Assembly (NCBI RefSeq): GCF_000764305.2
Contig: NW_025935151.1
Location: forward strand, 603,994-667,993
DNA length: 64,000 bases
Direction: 5' to 3'
Source of the DNA: Hyalella azteca
Taxonomy: Eukaryota; Arthropoda; Malacostraca; Amphipoda; Hyalellidae
Below the pieces are notes generated by a model. It did no database searches and was not told the DNA's origin. It worked only from the letters and a program-made list of their open reading frames with translations. A program made the translations under genes and the position numbers. Of this stretch, positions 23,338-34,390 are shown in pieces. Position 1 is the first letter of the stretch. Each line of letters opens with the position of its first letter.

Positions 23338-24274
23338 GTAGAGGTAGAATAAATGACATTTTCTGTGATTTTTACTTGTTTTTCCTTTATTGATATGATA
23401 TTGCCATATACATTAATTACCGTATTATTGATGTGCAATTATCATATTATTGATGCGATATTACCATTTTTTTGTATCTGTAAGCTTACAGGACGGCTCG
23501 TAATTTCACATCATTTTAATTGGGTTAAGTGAATTTACTATGGTAAAAAAGATAGTGTAAAACATACCTGAAACAGAAAGGAATGTTTCAGTGACAACCT
23601 ACGTATCTTTTGGAGAAATAAATCATAGTTTAGGTCAATTACTTTTCATTCTATGATGCCTGGTGCACAATTCTATACATGACATGCTATGCACAATATT
23701 GTGATGACCGATGATGCAAAAATTTTTTGATAAGTGTAGTTTTTTTTCACTGAGCAAGAAAAATGTGATCAATATTATTTGTTTTTAATCAATTTTTTTC
23801 GTAATTGGAGCCTTTGCTAAATGAGGTTCTACCGTAAATGCGTTTTTGTTGGTGTCCCGAATAGCCCCAGGGGGTGTTCCGAGTAGCCCCGCCGTGCGGA
23901 AATGGCTGCCAATTCTTTTTGGAATGAGATAGGCAAATTCTGTCAATTACGTTTTCAAGCCGACACCTGGGTGCAACTTTTAAGTAAGTAAAATTTTTTA
24001 ATACAGCGAATATTTTTTTTGCTACATACCTTAGCAGTTGTAACTTTACAAAATATAGTTTTTCACCATTTTTTTCAGGAATTTTTCAAAGCAAGTATAT
24101 GTAGTATTTTTCAACTTCCTTTATACTATATAGATAGGAAAAATGTTGACATTTACGCCACTAATTTTAGTTTTGCAATATTTCAATTAGTTTTGCTACT
24201 ACAACAGTTTTACGCCGTGTCGGAGGCCTGTCCCGAGTAGCCCCGCTTGTCCCGAGTAGCCCCGGTTGACGGTA
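23338..24274. mobile_element. MITE family A, copy B, truncated at its left
   Basis: This is the inverted relative of 19388-20350. The right end (cccgagtagccccggttgac then ggta) is intact at 24274, while the other end stops at about 23338 (gaggtagaataaatgacatt). An extra ccccgcttgt piece shows a small duplication of the terminal motif. It is non-coding. Confidence 0.7.
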
Positions 24275-24504
24275 CTTTGAATTTTGTGAGTACCGTAACT
24301 AACTGTTCAGAATTATTCGTACCCTCTTATTCCAGATCATTTATCATAATATTCCAGAAGAACTATTAATGAAAATAGCAGTAGATACACAATAATTGTA
24401 TTTCAAAATTTGGTGTTACTAAGCATTGCAATATTTTTTCTGCAAAGTTTGAAAATATAATTTTTTTCACAATTTAGGAAAAAACTAAAATTTTGCTAAA
24501 AGTT

Positions 24505-24800
24505 GGAAGATGTCAAAGAAAAAAGAGCTTAATGCTCACCTGGCACATATCAACTTGCTGGACAACCCTTGCTGCTCTTGCAGGGCTGACTCTTAAACAG
24601 TCAAGCATATGCTCATCCGCTGTCCACTGCACTGAGGTGCTCGGAACATTCTTGATCACTTGCTTTCTGCACTAAATGTAAATCCCTCTCTTAAAAACTT
24701 GCTTGGAGGTGGTCCCTTCCCTCTAGAAGCTCAAATGCAATTGTAGAGGTTGTTGCTACTTACCTTAACTAATAAAGTAAAATTTCTTGTATCATATTTG
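24505..24800 (+). pseudogene. LINE ORF2 C-terminal fragment
   Basis: With in-frame stops the forward strand reads AHINLLDNPCCSCRADS, TVKHMLIRCPLH, LLGGGPFPLEAQMQL and LLLLTLTNKVKFLVSYLEH. The C-x2-C...H-x3-C knuckle followed by LLGGG is the same C-terminal plan as at 13424-13732 and 48032-48502, so it belongs to a related LINE family. Only the last 90 or so codons and a short 3' UTR are present. Confidence 0.65.
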
Positions 24801-25280
24801 GAACACTAACCTACTAATTATTATTATTACCTAATTATTTTAACCAACTTCATAGTTTACTCTTGTGAGTATTATATATATTCCTACTTGCACTCTGTGG
24901 GAATGATATTATGACAAAATAAATTCCTCCCAATGCACCTTCCTGAGTGCCATCTGGGGTGCAACCAGGGGCACTCTATGCAGTTCAACCTCTATAAGGA
25001 GTGCTTTTGTTTGCCTCTACGTAAATTATGATGTTCCTTTTTCTCCATCAGAGCCCAGCCCATATGGGAGTCCTTTTATTCAAGTTTTTAATTGTAAGGT
25101 TAGTTAATGGCCAACTTGGCTTCAAGAAGCTCCAGGCTGTGTAGCCCAGGCTGAACCTTCTGCTAGTGCTGGGACTTGTATGAGGCAAAATGTAGGGCAT
25201 GCCTTAAGGTAAAAACCAATCCAGGGACACCTACTGTAGAATGTTCTTGGGCTACCTCTCTTAGGAGGCCCATGTGTATA

Positions 25281-26230
25281 TACAGGGTCATCAATATATA
25301 GCATTACATTGTTTTTTCAAAATCAATACACTTGCAAAACAGTCAAATGTGCCATATGGAACCATGTCTACTGTTCTCCAGAAGGACCTAAAGTTGTCCC
25401 CATTCAAGCATGTCAAACAATACCAACTGTCTGCTCAAGTTGTTGACAAACCCCTCCAAAGATCCAAGATTCTTCCTTCCTGCATTCATGATGGCACATT
25501 GCCAAACCTTGTTTTCAGTGATGAGAAGATATTCAATGTTGAACACCACTTCAACTCCCAAAATGATTGAATTTGGTTGGAGAATGGGACGAAGGATCCC
25601 ATGTGGTGACTAGGAAGCAAAGCTCGACCTCACTGAGATGGTCTGGGCAGCCATAACAGAGTCCTCAAGGAGTCCCCTCTTTTTTGTTGACAAAGGGGTG
25701 AAATTGTATCAGAAGAACTATCGAGATGCCATCCTTGTTGGTCAATTTTTTCCCTGGGCACAAAAGCACTTCAAAAAACGCCCCTGGTTGTTCCAGTAGC
25801 ATCCTGCACCATCCCATTGGGCCAAATTGACTCAGGAGTGGCTGTCTGATGAATATTCCCCACTTCATTACCAAAGATGAATGGCCCCCATTGTCACCCA
25901 ATCTGAATCCTCTGGATTTCGGGATCTGGTCATACCTAGAGAGCAAGGTCTCGACCATTCACCATAGCAGTTTGGACGCCCTAGAGGTCAAACTGATGAA
26001 GGAGTGGGCCAAAATCCTGCAAAGTGTCATTTGTGACTCATGTAAGGCTTTCTCTAAGCGTCTACAACTCGTTATTGATGCAGATGGTAGACATATTGAA
26101 TGAAATTGTGGGAATTGTATCTCTGAACCTCTGCCTACATAAATACATTTTCAAACATTCACAATTGTTTCATTTCATAGTTCTAACCACTCAAAGTTGT
26201 ACCGTAACGCTAAATATTGATGACCCTGTA
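25281..26230 (+). mobile_element. Second degraded Tc1/mariner-family element
   Basis: The ends tacagggtcatcaatat and the inverted atattgatgaccctgta are perfect inverted repeats flanking a 950-bp element. The transposase reads on the plus strand: LSPFKHVKQYQLSAQV, then NLVFSDEKIFNVEHHFNSQN (first catalytic Asp near 25520), then broken QKNYRDAIL, RPWLFQ-HPAPSHWAKLTQEWL (second Asp lost or changed) and SPNLNPLDF-like pieces. The N-terminal DNA-binding part is deleted and many stops are present. The ends differ from those of the element at 2120-3405, so it is another family. Confidence 0.85.
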
Positions 26231-26384
26231 GATCGATGTGGGAAGCCTATGCTTTGGGAATCTATTGGCTTGTCGTCAATGTTTTTGAAATCCTTTGTTT
26301 CATGAATCATGATCTTGTTAGAATTTTTGGTTTTACTGCAAAGTATCTTATTTCAAGTAACTCGTGCTACAAAGTGTTACCAGT

Positions 26385-26590
26385 TCTGCTGTGCCGTGTT
26401 TTGCGGCCCTGCCATATATTGCGCCTCTGCTGTGTTTCACAGCTCTGCTGTGTTTTGTAGCTCTGCTGTGGTTTACAGCTCTGCTGTGTTTTACAGCTCT
26501 GCCATGTGTCACAGCTCTGCCATGTTGCGTGGCTTTGCCGTGCTTCACAGCCCTGCTGTGCTTCATGGACCTGCCGTGTTTTGCAGCTCC
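26385..26590. repeat. 18-bp minisatellite (cagctctgctgtgttttg)
   Basis: Ten or eleven copies of an 18-bp unit of the type cagctctgctgtgttttg follow each other with a few substitutions. Because 18 is a multiple of 3 and the unit lacks stops in several frames, open frames appear on both strands. They are an artefact of the repeat, not genes. Confidence 0.85.
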
Positions 26591-26825
26591 ACAGTGTCCT
26601 ATTTTCCAACAGGTTTGCTGTCCATGCTACAACTTCCTGTCTTGGGGTGACATGGATGTGTCTTTAAGGCTCCCATTAAACAACTGTAAGAAGAAGAAAA
26701 CCTGAAACACTTAATTGATTTGCCAGTGCTGCAGAGCTCATTGAGAGTTAGTACCTATTTCGTTGCTAGTTGTGTACTTGTGTAAGGAGAGCCTAAAGGA
26801 TAGACTGATATTGTACAATATTAAA

Positions 26826-27110
26826 GAGATGCCAAAGTATGAGTACAAATATGGCAGAAGTAGAGGTGGGGACCTAATGTTCTGTGAGAGAGCAAATGCT
26901 TTGTGTGAATGCATGGACATACAGGTGGAATGAAAGGAGAGAGGATATTTATTTTATTTGTGACAGAGAAGATGGGGAAACTGGAGCATCTGATGATGGA
27001 GTGTGAGGCATATGAGAGGGAGAAACTGGTGGAAATGATGAGAGTAATACTGGATGAGAGGAATGAGGGTGATGGAGTGATGTATGAGCAAACGGGAGAT
27101 GAATGAATTG
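26826..27110 (+). pseudogene. LINE ORF2 C-terminal fragment of another family
   Basis: The forward reading MPKYEYKYGRSRGGDLMFCE, then after frameshifts ILFVTEKMGKLEHLMMECEAYEREK, resembles the C-terminal C-x2-C...EHLLLEC-x-x-Y-E-x-E-R motif of many LINE ORF2 proteins. It is short, frameshifted and lacks the reverse transcriptase core. Confidence 0.45.
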
Positions 27111-28142
27111 CAGTGATAGTGGGTCTGTCAACTGGGGTTACTGCTGCTATGACTGAGAGTGGAAAGCAATATTTGGAGAATGAGGGAGAGGAAGAGGTTG
27201 ATGAGAATGGAGGCCTGGGGATGTAAGAAATAAAGCAGTAATAAAATAGAAATAATTGTATCAATAATAATTTAATGAACACAAATAATCATTCAGAGCT
27301 TAAGAGCCTAAGAGGTCATATAGCTAATATAGATGTAAACTATAGAGTGCAATAAATGGGATATAGCTATAATAAACCAAATAAATTTCCTCTTGAATTT
27401 ATCTTCCCTTTGTTTTTCATCTAACCCTTAGCACAAACTTTCACACCCCACTAGCCTCTCCTTTAATGTTGCCTCTACTTGGCTTGGTCTCCCTTTTTCC
27501 TTCCTACTAACAAAATGAACATGCAATGTGAATGCATGGCTGATGGCATGGTAAAAGCGTGACTCTGGAATATCCTTTTTCAGAGTCACCATGCCCAAAT
27601 CCAAAGGTGGGCCAGCTGTTCCCTATGGCCTCTTACATCTGCTGAATTGTTTGACATTTCTGCTCGACTTGTCGCTCTGATCCTTAAATTATGATAACTT
27701 TGTTATTCTTAGTGGTAAAATTGTCAAAAGTTGAAAGAGAGAAATATTAAAGAAAGTGAGACATTATTTAAATTTATAGTATATTTACTAACCACCTTTT
27801 TAATTAGTTAGTCCTTATCAATGTATTATTAATTTATTGCAGCTTCTCACTGTTTTTATTAACTTATTTTGATATTATTAAAATTTTTCTTTTTGCAGAT
27901 CAGTAGATGATAAATTATTAAATTAGCTTTCAGACTACTAAAACTAGTAAGGCAGCCAAGTAGTGTAAAATACAGCTTTATTTTGTATAAACTATTTTAC
28001 TGTTAGTATGCAACACTGTACGGTAACTCACTACGATAGAAGGTATCACTTTCACCTGAAAAGTATAAATTGATAAGTTATAAAGACCTTGTGATTTCTA
28101 TTTCCTAAAGTTTTTGTTCATAATTTCACACAGAAATTTAGA
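27111..28142. other. Region upstream of Hikeshi, no gene recognised
   Basis: AT-rich sequence that probably includes the Hikeshi promoter and 5' UTR. I see no TATA box or other element that can be placed with confidence. Confidence 0.35.
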
Positions 28143-31100
28143 ATGGCTGGAATGTTTGGTGTAATTGTTTCTGGAAAATTGGTAAGTAATTTAACTTAAA
28201 CTTTTCTAGATATACTTGAAGTTAATAAAAAAATATATATTACATTTGATGGATCTTAAGGAGGGATCATTTCATAAACATAGTGTAAAATGATGCTTTT
28301 GTTAGATTATTAATTTTGTTCATGAATATTTGATCTCCAGACCTCACTGGGAAATGAGCTATGAAAAGAAAATTTGTAAATGTGACTAATATCCAATAAT
28401 CCTAATCTCCCAAGTTGAAAAATTAGATTTGATTTAGTAAATATGTGCAAAAATAAGTGAACAGACGGCTATATGTGGTAGTGGCAAAGGAGAACATTTT
28501 TTTGTTGCCCTTGCTAAAGTTCATTCTTGAGTCTTACAAGTAGAATGAATGGTAAGTTTCTCAGATACAACATAAGAGCATTATCATGGATAAGAAATTG
28601 ATAAAAATATGGAGTAGATGAAGAAATTAAAAATGAACTGATTTGAAAAAATCTCTGGTTTGCCACTATGCACAGTCATACACTATTGCATAATTTCAAA
28701 GCACAGATTTTTATAGACTCTTTCACTAGTTAATTTTTGAGTCCCTTAAGTAGACCAGTGAGGTATCGTGAATCATGGATACCAGCATTTTCATACTTAA
28801 GATATTGGTTTAAATTTTGAGTACCGTCAACTGGGGTGACTTTGGCCACTGGGGGTGACTTTGGCCACACCTGCAACAGAAACAAATGGTAGCAAAACAA
28901 AATAATAAATGTTGGCCGAAGTGACTGGGGTGACTTTGGCCACTGGTTGACCTTGACCAATGTTTATTATTTTGTTTTGCTGCCATTTGTTTCTGTTGTA
29001 CATGTAGCCAAAGTCACCCCAGTTGAAAGTACCTATATGATGAAATTAAAAATAAACCGATTCTAAAAAAATCAGTGGTTTGACACAATGCTGACTAGTG
29101 TTAGACCAATCTAGTTATCCTGGTGTGGAATATATAAACCTTTTGAGTGTAACTAAAGCTTTCCTACCATTTTTGGTGCCATGAGATACTGGCTGGATGA
29201 ATTACCTCCTATCCAATTGTTAACATAGGTGTGCAATCAGGACACAAAATTCCAAATAAATGAAAATTTTTTTATTTTGCCATAATTTATTGAAAATAAA
29301 TATAAAATTTCCAAAAATAAATAAAAAATTTCTAAATATAAAAAAATTTCTTATCTTTGCCAGAACTTCTCATCCTGCCAACCTTAATAAAAACAAAATT
29401 GAGCTGTGTGACTGCATCTGTACAATATTACTTACCAATTCTGTTTACTTCATGATTAGAATTTTCTTCATATATGCTTATAATATCGATATTAGGGACT
29501 GGGTAAAAGAATTGTAATTCTTTGAGTAAGGTATGGTTGATGCCACCCAATGACTGCTTCAAATTTTCTTTGCTTAACCGCTCGGCCTCCGGCGGCGGGC
29601 GGGCAGGAGCCCATAAATAAGCTAGAATTGCACATGTCTATTGAGTTATTTCATGCATGTTCATGGCTCTTCCATACTTTCCATCAATAAAGAAAAATGG
29701 AATGACATACCAGTATTTTTGCAGTGAAACAATCTTTTTCTTTGGCAGCTTTTTTTATATGGTTCTTATGTTGTAGATTGTAGAGCAATTCAGAGAACAA
29801 ATAAATATATTATTCTTTTTCTTATCTTGTAAACACTCTGAATTTTGTATGCCATGGTTGTGAGAAATTTTGTGAAATTGATGCAAGTTGACTTGGAACA
29901 AACGATCTAAATGCACGGTTTAAAGACATCACAAAAAATGTTACAAACAAAGGATTGTGTGTTGTGTGTTATCAATTGATGTTGCCATTGACAGGAACTG
30001 TGCTTGCTATAAGAATTGTTTACCTTTTTTCTAAAAAATTTTTTATTGAAAATAATAGTGATAAATGTTGTGATTGATGAATTTATGACATTTATGTATT
30101 ATGAATTTGCTAGATAAAAATTTGATTTCATTTCAAATGCAAATTTTTGTTTGCTATTCTATAAAGATAGACCTATTTATTTCCTTTTTTAAAATACAAA
30201 TAATAACTTAATTTCTATAACATCTGAGATCAATGCTTACATAGGTAAGTATTTTTGTCAATGTTCTTACAGCAATACACTATTAAAGGCTTCAATTACT
30301 ATGAATAATTTTTTCAGGTTCAAACAAATTTCGAAGCTGTTGGTGATACCCGTTTTGTCATAACTCTGCCTGATGCTGATAGTATCAATCACGTCGTGGT
30401 GTTCATGACTGGAGCTCAGCCATTTCCTGATGACCTCGGTGGAGGAGGCAAGCTACTTTTGATTTAAAAATTCACTATTATTGAAACATAAATGGTCTTG
30501 TTAATTAAATAATTTAGTTTAAAATTGCTATTTTAATCTAGAATTGATAATGTCTCTTATTTAAAAATTTTACCATGCCTGTTGAAAAAACATTTGATTG
30601 CTATTGGTCTGTATTCAAATGTATTTAATTTTTTCACCAAGCAAAGAGGTCAAAGATGGTCAGCTTCTGTTAGAAATATCACTTTCTTCCAACATGTTTA
30701 GTAGAATAAAAATATGAATTTTCTTAATTGCATAGTATTTTTTATGAATTTAGCTGCTTTAAGTTTGCATATTGATTATGTATATTTCTAGAGGGTAAAT
30801 GGGGGCAATATTAGTTTAACTTCCTCCCATAAAAGGGGATAAAATTGAAAAGATTATATTCACCGCCTTGCAAGAAGGTTGCTGAGCTAATTTTGGCTGT
30901 CCCTGCAGTTTACTTCAGCTGGCCATCACCAGATGGGGCTCCTGAGTGGCATTTCTTAGGTACCATCACCAATCAGAAACCATCCGCCATCTTTAAAATC
31001 TCAGGCCTGAAGAAGACATCAATGCCATCGGAGAATCCCTTCCTGCTTTCACATCCACAGCAAAGCTCACATCATGCCCAGATTGGTATTTCTGTAAGTA

Positions 31101-32147
31101 ACTATTTTGAGGGTATAAATAAATATATAACCTTTAAATGAATCGTGAATTATAAATATACACCCACTGAATGAGTCGTCAGTCCTGAATTTTAGTCACT
31201 GTTAAATTTTCTTGTAGAAGATATATATTGCAAGAACCTTGTAAAAAAGCAACTCTAGCCAGGTCATGAAATTGTTATTTTTCTTTTCTATTTCAACAAT
31301 AAATCTTTTTCAAATATGATGGTTTAATAAATATTGTTACTTCAGTTCATGAATTTCCCACTTGTTGCTTATATTTTTGCCCAATGCAACAGGTAATGTC
31401 ACAAAGAATGAGTTTAAAGGATTGAATTAGCACTAGAACAAACTCTGGATGAAGCAGCTTGGACTTTGTTTTCAATTTATTTCTTCATTTTAATATCTGT
31501 TCTATGTTTTTCAGTAACTGATCAGTTTGATGATAGAATCACATAGATTCTGTTGCTTGAGATTCCTGTGTACCATACATACACGTTTAAACTGGATAAA
31601 TTATACGTTGATTGCTATAAAAATTAAATGCTTCTCATTTTATGAGTTTATTTGTCAAATCTATGTTTAATTTGTCATGGTTTAATAAATTGTGATGCTT
31701 TTATGAATATTTTGAATAATAATTTAAATTATGACTGTAATTATTACAGTAATCCATAATATCCACAAAATAACTATCCTCACAACTATGCGACGCCTAA
31801 AATTATATCATTAGTTTTTGATACTATATACTGAATGCAATGCGCAGTTCTTGAAAATAGAAAAGAATCTTGACATTTTGTCTTTTCAGGCTGAGCCTCT
31901 GTCTGTGGTGTGCGGCCTCACGCCCGCCACAGACGCAGCAAGCACCCAGAGCTGGCAGCTGGAATTCGCCCGCTCTATGTGCGAAAACCTTCACAATTAC
32001 AGCGCCAGTTACGCACGTTCTATCCAACAACTGCCTTCGGCCGGCTATGGTCCGAACGAGACCTTTGTGCCTTTAAGTTCTTTAGTAAATTGGTACAACA
32101 ATTTCACAAGGAAACTACACCAGAACACCAATTTCTGGAGATCATAG
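28143..32147 (+). CDS. Hikeshi: Hikeshi, nuclear import carrier for HSP70 (4 exons)
   Basis: Hikeshi (C11orf73/OPI10 family) carries HSP70 into the nucleus during heat stress by binding FG-nucleoporins. Exons: 28143-28181, 30318-30447, 30909-31093, 31890-32147, giving 612 nt or 203 aa; the human protein has 197. Family hallmarks are MFGVIVSGKLVQT at the start, RFVITLPDADSINHVVVFM with AQPFPDD, VYFSWP, FLGTITNQKPSAIFKISGLK, the AQIGIS segment, and a C terminus with LVNWYNNFTRKLHQN, NFWRS. Two Met are possible at the start (28143 and 28152); the second fits the human start better. Introns 1 and 3 are GT-AG. Intron 2 starts with GC (gag|gcaagc), and using it preserves the conserved Gly-Gly before VYF. 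No break is seen. The gene is tail to tail with ihog. Confidence 0.95.
28478..28670. mobile_element. MITE family B, complete small copy in Hikeshi intron 1
   Basis: The ends tagtggcaaaggagaac and the inverted ctctggtttgccacta bound about 190 bp with the family body (gttcattcttgagtcttaca, atgaagaaattaaaaatgaa). It lies within intron 1 of Hikeshi and is non-coding. Confidence 0.6.
28700..29090. mobile_element. MITE family B copy interrupted by a family A MITE
   Basis: The body (aatttttgagtcccttaagt, tagaccagtgaggtatcgtg, then aaattaaaaataaaccgatt and tcagtggtttgac at the end) is the same family as 28478-28670 and 60789-60972. It is split at 28822 by a 210-bp family A insert. Confidence 0.6.
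28822..29031. mobile_element. Short family A MITE in Hikeshi intron 1
   Basis: The left end taccgtcaactggggtgact and the inverted right end agtcaccccagttgaaagta enclose two complementary arms (tggccactggggtgacttt...; atgttggccgaagtgactgg and back). The whole 210 bp is therefore nearly a perfect hairpin. It sits inside a family B MITE, as does copy A at 19388. Confidence 0.75.
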
Positions 32148-34390
32148 TTGCACTGTTTCAATCTCAATTCTAGATTTTTTTTAGCACAGTTGCGGATTGC
32201 TTCATGTGTAAGAGTGTGTTTTCGCTTCACATGCGATGCGATCTCTTTGTGTAGATCTGAAATCTTCATGATTAGGATGACGTCTGTCGTATGTTTGTTT
32301 GAACTTCAAAAATTGCTGTAGGTATTGATAAGTTATAACAAAAATTCTGCCTAAATGATGAATTGAAGTTAATTGAATGGATTATTAACGTCAATAAAAC
32401 GTGAAAATTTGGTGTCTCAAAAATTTCAAAATGAACGTGAACCAACTTGTGTACATTGTACATGTTCCATTATTTGCAGATGCACAATTTTGTCATCTAT
32501 TTTCAGCTTCTACCGGGTAATGAACCAGCAACTATTCATGACATTACGCAACGCGTATTTTCAACATGTTTTTTCGTCAATAATTTTTGTTCTCCAATAA
32601 CTATCTGATTCACAGCTGATGGTGTAGGTTATTATGCACTTCCACCAACTAGAATTCGTGTGATATGAAATCGCTCGTCAATGAAATCTTAATTAAATTT
32701 CCAACTTTTTTTCTTGATAGCCCTGTAATTTATAACATCGGCGGTAATACTTGTGCATAGCGGTTCCATTAAAATAGTCAGGAAATTAATATAAGTATGA
32801 GTAAGAAAATCGAATTCGAGCAGTTAAAGGAACTTAATTTGGTATCTCACTGATAGCTGGCTCGACTAACTATGCTGTTATGTACAGAAGTGTATGAAGA
32901 AGAAAAGAAATTAAAGCTCAAAATCAATATATAGTTTATTGAAAAGGGATTGATCATGTTGACTTACATCAAAAACTCGCTTGAAAAAAATTCATTTCTG
33001 TGAAAAATATGCTATTTTATGACTTGTACCGCCATATGGCTAATCTATTGTCTCTAGCGTTATATTCTAATTCTTACTCTTCTATTATAATGCCCGTAAA
33101 ATATTATTACGACTCCATTTGGCAGTAAATATTAATCTTAAGTAAGCAATTAAAAGTAGATTCACTGAGCACCGTCGCATTTTGCAGTTATTGAAGAGTT
33201 AGCATCACTAGGAATGGGAAGAAATTATGTTGAATGAACAACAATTGCGGAAGTATCTAAGAGAGAAAAAGAACCGCCTGTCACTAATTCCGCTAATGAA
33301 CTGTAGAGAGCAAAATATGAACTGCACAAGATTAGAATTGAAGTAAGTTGAAAGACATGAGTTACAGCAAACGTTTCAAGGTTTGGGACAAAAACACCAC
33401 CCTGACCACAGGAACGAGAGGAGACATAAAATAGCACCAAGACATACAGAATAAACAGCAGCAGTGTTTACATTAGTTATCAGCCTATAAGAACATTGCC
33501 TAACTAAAAACTTATGCTAAAGCGTACGCAATCCGTTGATTATCACTAAGCAGAAATCTGTATTTTTGTTGTTAGATTAAAATTAAAGCACCGTAAACGT
33601 TGTGGCGCTCAAGTTTTGTCACACTGGTTAAATTACACAGAGCTGCACGGTTGCAAAAGGAAAAAATCACAATACACATCTTGATGAACCGAACACGGGG
33701 CAAAGAGAAACTGACAAAGAGAGCAAATGGTAAAATTATTTTGAACACACTTCACGTTGACGAGATACACTAACTTAAATCAAATAAAACTAATTTAAAT
33801 GAAATAAAACTAACTTAAACTGGAGTCTTGTATGTTGAAATTGACGATATTTTTGTGCTAATTCGATATTATAATCAAATCGAGTGCTTCCCCTCACAGT
33901 AATATTTTCAAGATGTCTTATATAATTCTTAAATTTATCTACCTGAAGCTAAGACATTGTCTAATAACAGCGATGGAATCATATATACTGGAAAGATTTT
34001 ACCTAGAATGTTAATAAAAAGAAATAAGATCGTATGTGTTTCACCATGAAGGCAATTAGTTTGAAATCACAAGTACAAGTTGAGAAAGCAATTGATAGAT
34101 GTAATAGCTTTAGCTACATTGGATCAGAATACAGAGCCTATTGAACAAGTTCGGGGAAGGATTTAAAACAAATACAATTCCAACAGAATTACGTTCAACC
34201 AACTATAAAGTGCACGTTCTAATTTCGTTCCATTCCATCGTCGATCATAAAAGGGCAAGCATTGAATTGACAAGTTTCGGGGCTTGGGTTAAACAAGTAA
34301 ATACTATTGGATGCATTTAGGTCGGAATCAATTCAGCTTTCAGTTGATTGAACAAAAAACCGCTCACTGTAGATTACCAGCTCGCTGTCG
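32148..34390. other. Tail-to-tail intergenic region between Hikeshi and ihog
   Basis: This includes the Hikeshi 3' UTR and the presumed 3' UTR of ihog on the other strand. A consensus AATAAA at 32393-32398 lies about 245 bp after the Hikeshi stop. No further gene, RNA or transposon is recognised. Confidence 0.4.
32393..32398 (+). promoter_or_regulatory. Candidate polyadenylation signal of Hikeshi
   Basis: AATAAA on the plus strand about 245 bp after the stop codon, the first consensus hexamer downstream. Use is inferred from position only. Confidence 0.4.

Noticed and set aside
19388..24274. One large 4.9-kb transposon with inverted ends
   Set aside because: An internal right end at 20695 and the inverted homology of 23338-24274 to 19388-20350 show two separate copies in opposite orientation.
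26309..26705. Overlapping Cys- and Ala-rich open frames on both strands
   Set aside because: They are produced by the 18-bp tandem repeat, whose length is a multiple of three; composition is purely repetitive.
30438..30439. GT donor for Hikeshi exon 2
   Set aside because: In frame but it deletes three residues including the conserved Gly-Gly before VYF, and gtggag is a weaker donor than gcaagc in this context.
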